This document shows positions 16,988 through 25,429 of a stretch of 48,610 nucleotides of DNA, piece by piece (the stretch's first letter is position 1; the number at the start of each line of letters is the position of its first letter). The DNA is from Streptomyces griseus (GTDB lineage: Bacteria; Actinomycetota; Actinomycetes; Streptomycetales; Streptomycetaceae). Location: the NCBI GenBank assembly GCA_002154345.1, contig MUNB01000223.1, forward strand, positions 1-48,610, written 5' to 3'. The notes below the pieces were generated by a model. That model made no database searches. It worked only from the letters and a program-made list of their open reading frames with translations, and had not been told where the DNA came from. The position numbers and the translations under genes are program-made.

Positions 16988-16999
16988 ATGGAGTACGCA

Positions 17000-17695
17000 A
17001 TGCAGCACACCGCAACGCCCGACGCCACGGGCTCCGGCGTCGCCGCCCCCTACCTTCCCACCGATCGCACCGTGCCCACCCGGTCCAGGGAACGCGCCTC
17101 CTACGACCGCGAGCTGGTCCACTCGATCCTCGACGAGGCCTACCTCTGCCACCTGGGCTTCGTGCGCGACGGCGCCCCGGTCGTCCTGCCGACCCTCTTC
17201 GGCCGGATAGGAGAGCGGCTGTACGTCCACGGCTCGACGGGCTCGCGCCCCCTGCGCTCGGCCAGGAGCACGGACCCCGGGCTGCCGGTCTGCCTGACGG
17301 TCACCCATGTCGACGCCCTCGTGCTGGCCAGGTCCGCCTTCCACCACTCGATGAACTACCGCTCGGTGGTGGTGCACGGCACGGCCGTGACGGTGACCGA
17401 CCCCGAGGAGCGCAGGCGCGCCCTGGACGCGATCGTGGACCAGGTCGTGCCCGGCCGCTCCCGCGACTCCCGGCCGGCCGACGCCAAGGAGCTGGCCGCG
17501 ACGGCGGTGATCCGGCTGGACCTGAACGAGGTGTCCGCCAAGGTCCGCACCGGCGGGCCCAACGACGAGCCCGAGGACAGCGCCCTGCCCCACTGGACCG
17601 GCATCGTGCCGCTCACCCGGGGGTACGCGGCGCCGGTCCCCGCGGACGACCTGGATCCGGCCATCGGCGTACCGGACTATCTGGCCGCGCTCTGA
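17000..17695 (+). CDS. PPOX-fold flavin-nucleotide-binding protein
   Basis: 231 residues. The family pattern of actinobacterial flavin-nucleotide-binding proteins is seen in SYDRELVHSILDEAYLCHLGF, VLPTLFGRIGERLYVHGS and VCLTVTHVDALVLARSAFHHSMNYRSVVVHG. Of two ATGs, the second is chosen because GGAG lies six bases before it; the first, at 16988, has no site. It is probably an FMN-dependent oxidase or reductase, controlled by the divergent PLP-sensing MocR protein, which suggests a vitamin B6 or amine-related role. Confidence 0.85.
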   Translation: MQHTATPDATGSGVAAPYLPTDRTVPTRSRERASYDRELVHSILDEAYLCHLGFVRDGAPVVLPTLFGRIGERLYVHGSTGSRPLRSARSTDPGLPVCLTVTHVDALVLARSAFHHSMNYRSVVVHGTAVTVTDPEERRRALDAIVDQVVPGRSRDSRPADAKELAATAVIRLDLNEVSAKVRTGGPNDEPEDSALPHWTGIVPLTRGYAAPVPADDLDPAIGVPDYLAAL

Positions 17696-17698
17696 CCG

Positions 17699-17728
17699 GG
17701 GTCGCGGCAGCCGTGGCTGCCGCGACCC
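17699..17728. terminator. Hairpin terminator between convergent genes
   Basis: A perfect 14-bp stem with a minimal loop (arms 17699-17712 and 17715-17728) directly follows the PPOX stop codon and precedes the end of the convergent EamA gene. There is no T tract, as is common in Streptomyces. Confidence 0.8.
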
Positions 17729-17744
17729 GACGGGCCGGGCGCCG

Positions 17745-18710
17745 TCACACCGCGACGCCCACGGCCTCCTTCCGGCGTGCGGCCGCCGCACCGCGCGCCT
17801 CCGCGAGGGCCAGTCCGGCCACGGCGGTCAGCAGCAGCAGCGTGCCGAGAACCGTGGCCGTCGTCAGCCGCTCCCGCAGGACGGTCACCGCGATGACCGC
17901 CGCGCTCACCGGCTCCAGGAGCATGATCACGGAGACGGTGGCCGACCGGACGGCGGCCGCTCCGGCGAAGTACAGCGCGTAGGCGAGCGCCGTGGGGACC
18001 GCCGCCACGTAGACCAGCAGCCACAGCACCTGCCCGGTCTCCGCGGTGTGCGGCACCAGCCCTTCGGCCAGCGCCATGGGCAGCAGGCCCACCGCTCCGA
18101 TGCCGAACGCCCAGGCGCTGGTGGTCAGCGCGTCGCCGCCGTCGCCGTCCCGCCCGAGCCACCGGGTGAGCAGCGTGATCGCCGCGTATCCGGCGGCGGA
18201 CAGCAGCGCCAGCAGCACCCCGGCCGGCACGACGTCGCCGCCCTCGCCGCCCAGGACCAGCACGACGAGCCCGGTCAGCGCGCCGGTCACGGCGGCCAGT
18301 CCGCCGCCGCCGAGGCGTTCGCCCAGCAGCAGACGTGCCCCGACGGCAATCAGTACGGGCCCGGCGCCGAGCGTGACGACGGTGCCGACGGCGAGACCGG
18401 TGGCCTCGACCGCCGCGAAGTACGCGCTCTGGAAGACGGTGAGACCGATGCCGGTACCGAGGATCCGGAACAGCCGCCGACGCCGGGGCTCGGGCTTCCG
18501 GGGTGCGCGGCGGGGACGCAGCGCGAGCGCCCCGGCGAGCAGCAGGAGGCCGCCCGCGCAGCGCCAGAAGGACAGGGCGAGCGGGCCGAGATCGCTGACC
18601 CGGAAGATCAGCGAGGCGGCCGCGCCGGCGGTGCCCCAGGCGACTCCGGCGACGACGAGATAGAGCAGGCCGCGCCCGACGGGCAGCGCGGAAGCAACAG
18701 GGGTGTGCAT
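17745..18710 (-). CDS. EamA/DMT-family exporter
   Basis: 321 residues and about ten membrane segments. It begins [25 protein letters not shown], and the second EamA repeat ends near [26 protein letters not shown]. The proline and glycine signatures resemble RhaT/YdcZ-like exporters. The substrate is unknown. GGGAGAAG precedes the chosen ATG. A 157-bp gap separates it from another EamA gene on the same strand. Confidence 0.88.
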   Translation of the reverse strand: MHTPVASALPVGRGLLYLVVAGVAWGTAGAAASLIFRVSDLGPLALSFWRCAGGLLLLAGALALRPRRAPRKPEPRRRRLFRILGTGIGLTVFQSAYFAAVEATGLAVGTVVTLGAGPVLIAVGARLLLGERLGGGGLAAVTGALTGLVVLVLGGEGGDVVPAGVLLALLSAAGYAAITLLTRWLGRDGDGGDALTTSAWAFGIGAVGLLPMALAEGLVPHTAETGQVLWLLVYVAAVPTALAYALYFAGAAAVRSATVSVIMLLEPVSAAVIAVTVLRERLTTATVLGTLLLLTAVAGLALAEARGAAAARRKEAVGVAV

Positions 18711-18867
18711 ATGACTTCTCCCGAGGAGGACAGGGTGGTGGGTCGCTCGGCTCCGCACGCGGGCAGCGACGAACCGCCCGGGGACTGCCCGGGCTCGGTC
18801 TTCGTCAGGAGTGGCCGCGCGCTAGGCGGCAGGCGGCGGCAGCACAGTCAGATGCATGGTGGGCACA

Positions 18868-19899
18868 CTAATGCCGGGCCCGGCCGCTGGACAACTCGCC
18901 CTCGACGTCCCCGGCCGCCACGCCGGTGCCGGCCCCTGCGGCGACCGGGCCCGACGGGGGCTTCGGCGCGGCGGACTGGGCGATGAACGCCCCGGTCAGG
19001 ACGACGAACCCGCCGATGAGCTGCGGCGCGGAGAGGTGTTCGCCCAGGAGCACCCAGGCCAGACCGGTCGCGATGACCGCTTCGAGGCAGGCGACGACCC
19101 CGGCCACCTGGGGCGAGAGCAGCCGGACCGAGACGACCCCGGTGATGTACGCGAGCACGGTGGCGAGCAGCACGATCCAGCCGAGCAGCAGCCAGGCGGG
19201 GACCTCGTCGCCGTTCATGCCCGCGCTGCCGCCGAGCAGCGACCAGTCCATGCCCCAGGGGCGGGCGACGACGGTCAGGACGGCCGCGCCGACGATCAGT
19301 CCGTACGCGATGACGCCGACGGGATGCGGAGGCTCGGCCCGCTCGCCCTCGCCGTCGCGGCCGCCCTGCCCGCCGTGGTCGGAGAGGACGAAGTAGCCGA
19401 CCTGGCAGCAGGCCGCACCGAGGGCCAGCAGCAGCCCGAGGAGGTCGAAGCTGAGCCCGGCCCAGACCTCGACGACGCACGCGAGGCCGCCGACCGCCAG
19501 CACCACCCCGACCGCGGCGGCCCGGGTGACGGGCCTGCGCTGCACGAAGCGGACCCAGCCGAGGACCAGCGCGGGTGCCAGATACTCCACCAGGAGCGCC
19601 ACACCGACCGGGATACGGGAGATCGAGGCGAAGTAGAAGGCCTGGACACCGGCCACCGCGAACAGGCCGAACCCGGCGAGCAGCGCGGGGCGTTCCCGTA
19701 CGAGGTTCCGGTGGCGCCAGGCGACCGGGAGCATGATGACGGCGGCGCCCGCGACCCGCAGCCAGACCACGTGCAACGGGTCGAGACCCGCCTCGATCAG
19801 CGGCTTGGCCGCCACTCCCGAACCACCGAACGCAAAGGCCGAGAGCAGGGCGAGGCCCAGCCCGGCGCTTCTGCCCTGAAACCCCGAAGACGCGTGCAT
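18868..19899 (-). CDS. EamA/DMT-family exporter
   Basis: 343 residues with about ten membrane segments. GLGLALLSAFAFGGSGVAAKPLIEAG opens the first repeat and GVVACLEAVIATGLAWVLLGEHL marks the second. A charged insert (SDHGGQGGRDGEGERAEPPHP) separates the halves. The substrate is unknown. No clear ribosome site precedes the ATG; a GTG six bases upstream is an alternative. It is the third EamA gene within 5.3 kb, and sequence differences between them argue against recent duplication. Confidence 0.86.
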   Translation of the reverse strand: MHASSGFQGRSAGLGLALLSAFAFGGSGVAAKPLIEAGLDPLHVVWLRVAGAAVIMLPVAWRHRNLVRERPALLAGFGLFAVAGVQAFYFASISRIPVGVALLVEYLAPALVLGWVRFVQRRPVTRAAAVGVVLAVGGLACVVEVWAGLSFDLLGLLLALGAACCQVGYFVLSDHGGQGGRDGEGERAEPPHPVGVIAYGLIVGAAVLTVVARPWGMDWSLLGGSAGMNGDEVPAWLLLGWIVLLATVLAYITGVVSVRLLSPQVAGVVACLEAVIATGLAWVLLGEHLSAPQLIGGFVVLTGAFIAQSAAPKPPSGPVAAGAGTGVAAGDVEGELSSGRARH

Positions 19900-20038
19900 C
19901 GGCACATCATGGCAGCAGTCGACAGCACCGTCATCCCCGTGACACCTGTCGAGACGGCATCCGTTCCGCGACCGCGGAAAGGACCTCGCACACGGCTCCC
20001 ACGGGAGGGAACGCACCGTCGCACCACGCGCCGACGGC

Positions 20039-20560
20039 TCACCCCTGGCGCGACGCCTCCGCCGACAGCGCGGCCACCCGGTCCGCCAGCAACCGCGCGT
20101 CGACGCCCCCGCGGGCGAGCACCTCCACCGCCCGGCACTCGGCGTCGGCCGTCAGCGCGGCGAGCAGATCGAGGCCGGCGGCGCGCGCTTCCCCGCGTGT
20201 CGCCGCACGGTCCAGCGCGCCCTCCATCGCGGCGAGGGCCGAGGGCGACCAGCCGTCGGCGGCCGGGTCGCGCACCAGTGGAACGGCGCCGGAGTCCTCG
20301 ACGGAGCCCTGCCAGCGGAGCCCGTAACCGATGCTGCGCTGGACGAGATAGCCGAGCACCCTGGCCAACTGCGGACCGCCGTCGAAGGCCTCGCGCACCT
20401 CGGGGTCCGTCTCGATCAGCGAGTGGAGCAGGTGGGCGGTGTCGATCTGCCGGTCCCCGTCGCGCAGCGCACGCCTGCGCGCACCCGTCAGCACCGATGC
20501 CAGTTCCACGGTGAAGCGGGCATCGAGTTCGGCGTGGTTCGGTGCGGGCTGTTCAGGCAT
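20039..20560 (-). CDS. Clp N-terminal-domain protein
   Basis: About 173 residues. FTVELASVLTGARRRALRDGDRQIDTAHLLHSLIE is the ClpA/ClpC N-terminal repeat (Clp_N), and a second, weaker copy runs over SALAAMEGALDRAATRGEARAAGLDLLAALTADAE. There is no AAA+ ATPase part. It may act as an adaptor or substrate-binding module rather than an unfoldase. A GTG at 20581 would add seven residues and cannot be ruled out. Confidence 0.8.
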   Translation of the reverse strand: MPEQPAPNHAELDARFTVELASVLTGARRRALRDGDRQIDTAHLLHSLIETDPEVREAFDGGPQLARVLGYLVQRSIGYGLRWQGSVEDSGAVPLVRDPAADGWSPSALAAMEGALDRAATRGEARAAGLDLLAALTADAECRAVEVLARGGVDARLLADRVAALSAEASRQG

Positions 20561-20836
20561 CCGCGGCGTCCGGTTTTGCACACCTCTACCCCATCAGTCC
20601 CACGGCCGGAAGACATCCCCGGAGCGACCCATTGGACATCCCACCGAAGTTGGGGACACCGGAACGGTCCGTCATCCTTGCGGATGAGATCGTGCCGAGA
20701 GGCACAACCATGTCGGCCCGGGGGCGCGCGCCGCCTTGCACGACACGCCCCCGTGGCAACCGCCGACCCCCGCGCACACGTCCCTCACGCGACAGCGCAC
20801 GCGGCGCGGAGAACGGGGACGGGAGGGGAGGAACGG

Positions 20837-21031
20837 GTGTTCTGGATGGTCGCCCTGCTCGCCCAGGACGGGCTGCAGTACGTCTACCGCGTGTACGCAC
20901 CCGACGACGCCCTGCCCGCCGATCTCTTCTGGACGGCCTTCCACTGCCACGACGAAGGCCCCCACCCCCGCGCGTCGGACCGCTTCGACGCCGCGGAGAT
21001 CTGGCGGAACCGGCAGCCGCAGCAGATCTGA
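20837..21031 (+). CDS. Small conserved-looking protein of unknown function
   Basis: 64 residues from a GTG with GGAGG five bases upstream. The sequence FWMVALLAQDGLQYVYRVYAPDDALP is compact and aromatic-rich with normal composition, unlike shadow frames, so I consider it a real gene. HCHDEG contains two His and a Cys. There is no signal peptide or membrane helix. It lies 80 bp before the SRPBCC gene, which has its own promoter. Confidence 0.6.
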   Translation: MFWMVALLAQDGLQYVYRVYAPDDALPADLFWTAFHCHDEGPHPRASDRFDAAEIWRNRQPQQI

Positions 21032-21044
21032 CGGTTCATCAGTA

Positions 21045-21073
21045 TTGAATGTTGGCGCGACTGCCACTACGTT
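21045..21073 (+). promoter_or_regulatory. HrdB-like promoter of the SRPBCC gene
   Basis: TTGAAT, 17 bases, TACGTT. Transcription would start near 21080, about 30 bases before the ATG. Confidence 0.7.
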
Positions 21074-21110
21074 CCGCGACACCGAAACCGGACGAACCAG
21101 GGGTGGTCGC

Positions 21111-21542
21111 ATGGCTGAAGTCAGCGCCGAGGCACGCATCGAGGCGCCCGCCGAGAAGGTCTGGGACCGCCTGACGGACTTCTCGGCGTACGGGGAGTGG
21201 AACGCCACCCACACCAGCTTCCCCGGGGGCGGCCCGGCCGAACTGGAGCTCGCGGCCACCTACGAGGAGAACATGAAGCTCATGGGCTTCCCGGCCGAGG
21301 TGACCTGGACGGTCGACGAACTGGAGCAGGGCCGTCTGCTGGCGACCCGGGGCAAGGGCCCGATGGGGGTCAACCTGGCCATGCGGTACTCCCTGACACC
21401 CGAGGGCGACGCCACGACGATGCGCATCGACGGGGAGTTCACCGGAGCGGCGGTCTCCCTGATGGGCGGCAAGCTCAAGGACTCCGCGACGGCGGCGCTC
21501 CAGGAGTCGCTGCGCAAGCTCGGCGGGCTGGTCGCACCCTGA
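21111..21542 (+). CDS. SRPBCC (START-like) protein
   Basis: 143 residues. AEVSAEARIEAPAEKVWDRLTDFSAYGEWNATHTSFPGG is the classic polyketide-cyclase/Coq10-like start, and the chain ends in a long C-terminal helix (DSATAALQESLRKLGGL) that lines the pocket. It probably binds a hydrophobic ligand in the cytoplasm. The sequence does not show whether it is catalytic. A strong terminator follows. Confidence 0.85.
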   Translation: MAEVSAEARIEAPAEKVWDRLTDFSAYGEWNATHTSFPGGGPAELELAATYEENMKLMGFPAEVTWTVDELEQGRLLATRGKGPMGVNLAMRYSLTPEGDATTMRIDGEFTGAAVSLMGGKLKDSATAALQESLRKLGGLVAP

Positions 21543-21569
21543 CCACGCCCGGCCGCACGGGTACGCGAA

Positions 21570-21599
21570 AGGCCCCGCGGAATCCGTCCCGCGGGGCCT
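21570..21599. terminator. Hairpin terminator between convergent SRPBCC and padR genes
   Basis: A perfect 11-bp stem (arms AGGCCCCGCGG and CCGCGGGGCCT) with an eight-base loop lies between the two stop codons and can serve both. Confidence 0.82.
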
Positions 21600-21651
21600 C
21601 GCCCACCTTCCACCCGCCCGCCTCGGGCGCGCAGCCGGCTTCCGGTACGGC

Positions 21652-22260
21652 TCAGTGCTCGTCGGCGAGAATCAGATAGAGCTTCTTGCGCGCGTCGTTG
21701 ATGACCGTCAGCGCCTTCTGCCGCTGATCGGCCGAGCCGGTCTTCCAGACCTGCCCGAACGCCTCCATCAGACCGAATCCGGCCTGCCGGATCTCGTTGA
21801 CGCCTTCCCAGTCGACGCCGCGCCCGGCCTCCTCCCACGGAGCCTCGGGGCCGGTCTCGGCCTCGCTCCGTCCGGAGTCGGTGAGCGTGAACAGCTTCTT
21901 GCCGCCCTCGCTGGCACTGACGATCAGACCCTCGTCCTCCAGCAGCTGGAGCGTCGGATAGACGGAGCCGGGACTGGGCCGCCAGGCCCCGCCGCTGCGC
22001 TCGCCGATCTCCTGGATCATCTCGTAACCGTGCATCGGGCGGTCCTTCAGCAGAGCCAGGATCGACGCCCGCACGTCACCGCGCCGCGCCCGCCCCCGGC
22101 CACCGCCGCCCCGGCCGCGTCCGCCACCGAAGGGCCCGCCGCCGAACGGCGGCCCGAACGGCCCGAAAGCGGCCCGACGGCCGTCACCCTCGCCTCGACC
22201 GTGATGACCGGGCCCGTAGTGCCCCGGCCCGTGCTCATAACCATGTCCGTGTGAACGCAT
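21652..22260 (-). CDS. PadR-family transcriptional regulator with His/Gly-rich head
   Basis: 202 residues. Residues 1-60 are extremely rich in His, Gly and Phe (HGHGYEHGPGHYGPGHHGRG), then a PadR winged helix follows: GDVRASILALLKDRPMHGYEMIQEIGERSGGAWRPSPGSVYPTLQLLEDEGLI. A C-terminal helical dimerisation part is present. AAGGAG lies seven bases before ATG. The His-rich head could bind divalent metal, but that is inference. Its promoter overlaps direct repeats (see 22301-22329), suggesting autoregulation. No transporter adjoins it, so its other targets are unclear. Confidence 0.9.
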   Translation of the reverse strand: MRSHGHGYEHGPGHYGPGHHGRGEGDGRRAAFGPFGPPFGGGPFGGGRGRGGGGRGRARRGDVRASILALLKDRPMHGYEMIQEIGERSGGAWRPSPGSVYPTLQLLEDEGLIVSASEGGKKLFTLTDSGRSEAETGPEAPWEEAGRGVDWEGVNEIRQAGFGLMEAFGQVWKTGSADQRQKALTVINDARKKLYLILADEH

Positions 22261-22300
22261 CGCTACGCTCCTTCCATCGTTGATCTGTCGCGATGCGTCA

Positions 22301-22329
22301 ACGATATATCGGAAACTATCGGATGACAA
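22301..22329 (-). promoter_or_regulatory. padR promoter overlapped by repeats
   Basis: On the minus strand TTGTCA, 17 bases, TATCGT. The spacer holds two copies of TCCGATA exactly 10 bp apart (plus-strand TATCGGA at 22307 and 22317), and CGATATATCG (22302-22311) is a palindrome over the -10 element. This is a likely autoregulatory operator. Confidence 0.7.
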
Positions 22330-22466
22330 GGCCCCCGCGTCCCGGTGGATGAGGTGCGACGGAACTCCGGGCCGTGACCGGCGGCGGAGGCGTTACGTGG
22401 GCAGGCGGCGTAGCCCTCGGCTCCCTTCGCTTCCCTTCGCTTCCGGGGGTGGGAATACTTCGCCGG

Positions 22467-23132
22467 ATGATCGTGATGCGGCCCGTTCTGGAGATGAACA
22501 CCCCTGACGGCTTCGACCTCTGGCCCGTCGTGGAGACCGAACGGTTCGGCTTCCTGCCGCTCGGCGGTGGTCTCTCGCCCGCCGAGGTGGGGACAGCCCT
22601 CATGCGCATCGCCGCGTGCAATGACGTCGACCCCACGGATGACGACGAACGGCCGCCCCGGCCGACCGAACCTGTCAGCGGCTTCCTGCACGGACTGCTG
22701 ACCCTCGACCACCTCTACGCCGCGGGCGGTCTTCAGGTCACGGACACCGCCACGGACGTCGTCTTCTCGCCCGGCTGCTGCGACGGACTGGAGGACTGGC
22801 GCGCCTGGTACGTGCTCGCCGACTGCGGGGGCGGAATCGGGTACGGCCACGAGCCTCTGTCGTCGCTGGCCGAACGCCTCGGCGACACCGTCCGCCTGAC
22901 CGTCGACACCGACCGGACCGACAGCCCGGTGATCGACCTGCCGGTCACCGAGCTCCGCCGTCTGCTCGCCGAGGCCGAGCGCGACCTGACCGGGTTCCTC
23001 GCGGTGGCGGCCGACTGGGTCTCCGAGCACCTGCCCGGCCACTCCGCTCCTCTGGTGGCCGCGCTCGCCCGTGTTCTCGACGTGCCTCCGCCCGGTCTAC
23101 CGCAGGCGCCGCCCACCACGGAACGGGCGTAG
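22467..23132 (+). CDS. Hypothetical protein
   Basis: About 221 residues, soluble, acidic. The central segment VVFSPGCCDGLEDWRAWYVLADCGGGIGYGHEPL looks conserved-type, with a CC pair and aromatic residues, and the C-terminal half forms amphipathic helices (ELRRLLAEAERDLTGFLAVAADWVSEHL). I cannot assign a family. The ATG chosen lacks a strong ribosome site; a GTG six bases later is possible, and the frame opens about 30 codons upstream with unlikely composition. Confidence 0.65.
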   Translation: MIVMRPVLEMNTPDGFDLWPVVETERFGFLPLGGGLSPAEVGTALMRIAACNDVDPTDDDERPPRPTEPVSGFLHGLLTLDHLYAAGGLQVTDTATDVVFSPGCCDGLEDWRAWYVLADCGGGIGYGHEPLSSLAERLGDTVRLTVDTDRTDSPVIDLPVTELRRLLAEAERDLTGFLAVAADWVSEHLPGHSAPLVAALARVLDVPPPGLPQAPPTTERA

Positions 23133-23157
23133 GACGCAGGACACCGTCCATCGGCCA

Positions 23158-23185
23158 CCGGTCCAGGTCCGCCGCCACGGACCGG
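23158..23185. terminator. Possible hairpin terminator between convergent genes
   Basis: Seven-base perfect arms (CCGGTCC and GGACCGG) with a 14-base loop lie between the two convergent stop codons. It is weak compared with other hairpins in the window. Confidence 0.4.
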
Positions 23186-23210
23186 CGGGCAGGACCGACC
23201 CGGCGGAGCA

Positions 23211-24209
23211 TCAGGGTCCGCCCGGCCGGAAGGGCTCCCGGGACGCCTGTCCGTAGCGGGCGGCGACCGTGGCGGCCCGGTCCCGCAGGGCGTTGCGCAA
23301 TGACTGCGGGGCCAGGGCTTCCGCGTCCGTGCCGAGCTGCCACAGGGCCCATTCGGCGTGCCGTGCGTCCTGGAAGGTGACCTCCAGCCTCGGCCGGCCG
23401 TCCGCGTCGGGGGCTTCCGCGCGGACGGCCAGCACGGTGCCGAGCAGCTCCTCCCGCCGCACCGGGTTCACCCGTACCAGCACGGCGATGTGGTCGTCGG
23501 AGAGGAACCGCGCGGCACGTTCCCGCCAGATCCGGTCCAGATCCACCCGGTCCGGCCGCTGTGCCGGTTCGGGCAGCTCCTCGGCGGCCAGTACCCGCGA
23601 CAGCCGGTAGGTGCGGTCCTCGCCGGATCTCGTGGCCAGCAGATAGCCCCGGTCCCGTACGGTGACGAGGCCGATCGGGTCCACCACGCGCCACTGCGGC
23701 GGCTGCCCCGTGGCCGCGTAACGGATGCGCAGCTTGTGTCCGGCGAGCACGGCCCGGCGGACCTCGACCATGGTGGCGCCGGGCACCTCGTCGGCGACGG
23801 TCCGGCGCGAGAGCAGATCGGTCTCCGGGTCGACGAGAAACCGCCGGGCCCCGTCGCTCGCGGTGGCCTGATGGCTTTCGGGCAGCGCGTCGACGACCTT
23901 CCGCATCGCCGAGGCCAGTGCCGCCCCGAGGCCGAACACCTGCTCCCCGCGCCCCGGTCCGGCGGCCAGCAGGGCGAGGGCCTCGTCCTGGTTCAGCCCG
24001 GTCAGCTCGGTCCGGAAACCGGGCAGCAACGCGAACCCGCCGTGCCGGCCGCGTTGGGCGTAGACCGGAACGCCTGCCGCCGACAGCGCCTCGATGTCGC
24101 GCAGCACTGTACGGGTGGACACCTCCAGCTCGCGGGCCAGCGTGTCCGCGGTCAGCCGGCCGCGCTGACGCAACAGCAGTACCAGGGAGACCAATCGGTC
24201 GACGCGCAT
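23211..24209 (-). CDS. WYL-domain (YafY-like) transcriptional regulator
   Basis: 332 residues. The N-terminal helix-turn-helix is VDRLVSLVLLLRQRGRLTADTLARELEVSTRTVLRDIEALSAAGV. The WYL domain starts around 135 (RRAVLAGHKLRIRYAATG) and a C-terminal extension follows. WYL proteins respond to nucleic-acid or small ligands. The ATG has no ribosome site; TACGGT ends six bases before it, fitting a leaderless message. It is divergent from ridA, a frequent pairing that suggests it regulates that gene. Confidence 0.87.
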   Translation of the reverse strand: MRVDRLVSLVLLLRQRGRLTADTLARELEVSTRTVLRDIEALSAAGVPVYAQRGRHGGFALLPGFRTELTGLNQDEALALLAAGPGRGEQVFGLGAALASAMRKVVDALPESHQATASDGARRFLVDPETDLLSRRTVADEVPGATMVEVRRAVLAGHKLRIRYAATGQPPQWRVVDPIGLVTVRDRGYLLATRSGEDRTYRLSRVLAAEELPEPAQRPDRVDLDRIWRERAARFLSDDHIAVLVRVNPVRREELLGTVLAVRAEAPDADGRPRLEVTFQDARHAEWALWQLGTDAEALAPQSLRNALRDRAATVAARYGQASREPFRPGGP

Positions 24210-24346
24210 GCGGGAACCGTAACGAAATACCTGACCAAGGGTGTCGTCATTGGTTGGCAGGCTCTCCAGCACGACGTCGAAGCCCGCGACCGCCGGGCCG
24301 GTGAACGTCCGTACGCCCCGCATCGAATGAACCGAATGGAGCTGAA

Positions 24347-24748
24347 GTGGCCGTGGAACGAACAGCCGTCAACCCGGTGACCTGGTCGGTGGACCTGGGG
24401 TTCAACCAGGGCGAGGTCGTCTCCGGGCAGACCCGGACCCTGTACGTCTCGGGGCAGACCGCGATGAGCGACGACGGCAAGCCCCTGCACGACGGCGACA
24501 TGGCGGCGCAGTTGGCGCTGAGCATCGACAATCTGGAGGCCGTGCTCGGCGAGGCCGGCATGTCGCTCGCGAACCTCGTGCGGCTCAACGTCTACACGAC
24601 CGACGTCGATGTGCTGTTCCAGCACTACGGCGTGCTGGCGGGGCGGTTGGGCGCGGCCGGGGTGGCGCCGGCCAGCACGCTGCTCGGGGTGACGCGACTC
24701 GCGGTCCCCGGCCGGCTGGTGGAGCTGGAGGGCACCGCCGTCGCGTGA
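24347..24748 (+). CDS. RidA-family protein
   Basis: 133 residues from a GTG with GGAG five bases upstream. The YjgF/YER057c/UK114 fold is visible in TLYVSGQTAMSDDGKPLHDGDMAAQLALSIDNLEAVLGEAGMSLANLVRLNVYTTD. The C-terminal ASTLLGVTRLAVPGRLVELEGTAV lacks the PAR-type arginine used by true enamine/imine deaminases, so it may belong to a different Rid subfamily. Regulated perhaps by the divergent WYL protein. Confidence 0.85.
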   Translation: MAVERTAVNPVTWSVDLGFNQGEVVSGQTRTLYVSGQTAMSDDGKPLHDGDMAAQLALSIDNLEAVLGEAGMSLANLVRLNVYTTDVDVLFQHYGVLAGRLGAAGVAPASTLLGVTRLAVPGRLVELEGTAVA

Positions 24749-24784
24749 CGCGACCTGCGCCGATCGGCTGGGGACTGGGCAGTG

Positions 24785-25414
24785 CTACGAACGGCGGGCC
24801 AGTAGATGGGCGTCGAGGAAGCCCCGATCAGAGGCCGGATCGTGGAGTAGCCGGGCGAAGAGGTCGAGCCCAGCATCGCCCAGCAGTCCGGCGAGGCGAT
24901 CCACCGGCCAGCTGTAGGCGGGCGCCACCTTGTGGTCGAACCGGACCGGTTCCTGTCCGTCGGTCCCGAAGAAGGAGACCAGCAGCAGACCACCCGGCGC
25001 CAGGACGCGCACCTGTTCGGCGATCAGCTCCGGTAGTTCTCCAGGAGGGGTGTGGATCATCGAGTAGTGGGCCAGTACGCCGCCGAGCGCGGCGTCCTCG
25101 ACCGGCAGGGATTCCATCCGCGCCTCTTGGAAGCGCAGCGCCGGATGGGCCTGTCGGGCGTGGTCGACCATGCCGGGGGCAAGGTCGAGTCCGATGGCGT
25201 CCAGGCCGAGTTCGTGCAGCATGGCTGTCAGATGTCCGGGCCCGCACCCGACATCCGCTGCCCGCGGGTTGCCCGTCGCGCGCACCAGTTCGGCGAAGGT
25301 ACCGATCATGGCCCGGGAGAAAGGCTGTGTCTCCAGGCGGTTCGCGAACAACGATGCGTACAGCTCGACGACACCGTCGTAGGCCGTCCTTGTCTCGTCC
25401 TGATGATTCACCAC
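24785..25414 (-). CDS. Class I SAM-dependent methyltransferase
   Basis: 209 residues. ADVGCGPGHLTAMLHELGLDAIGLDLAPGMVDHAR is the SAM-binding core and GGVLAHYSMIHTP the following conserved strand, as in UbiE/Methyltransf_11 proteins. The substrate is unknown. Two adjacent GTG codons could start it. Neither has a ribosome site, but a TAGAGT element ends seven bases upstream, fitting a leaderless message. The insertion sequence's left end is only about 16 bp upstream, so the element sits in or next to this gene's promoter and may have changed its expression. Confidence 0.85.
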   Translation of the reverse strand: MVNHQDETRTAYDGVVELYASLFANRLETQPFSRAMIGTFAELVRATGNPRAADVGCGPGHLTAMLHELGLDAIGLDLAPGMVDHARQAHPALRFQEARMESLPVEDAALGGVLAHYSMIHTPPGELPELIAEQVRVLAPGGLLLVSFFGTDGQEPVRFDHKVAPAYSWPVDRLAGLLGDAGLDLFARLLHDPASDRGFLDAHLLARRS

Positions 25415-25429
25415 GGGCAGGACTCTATA

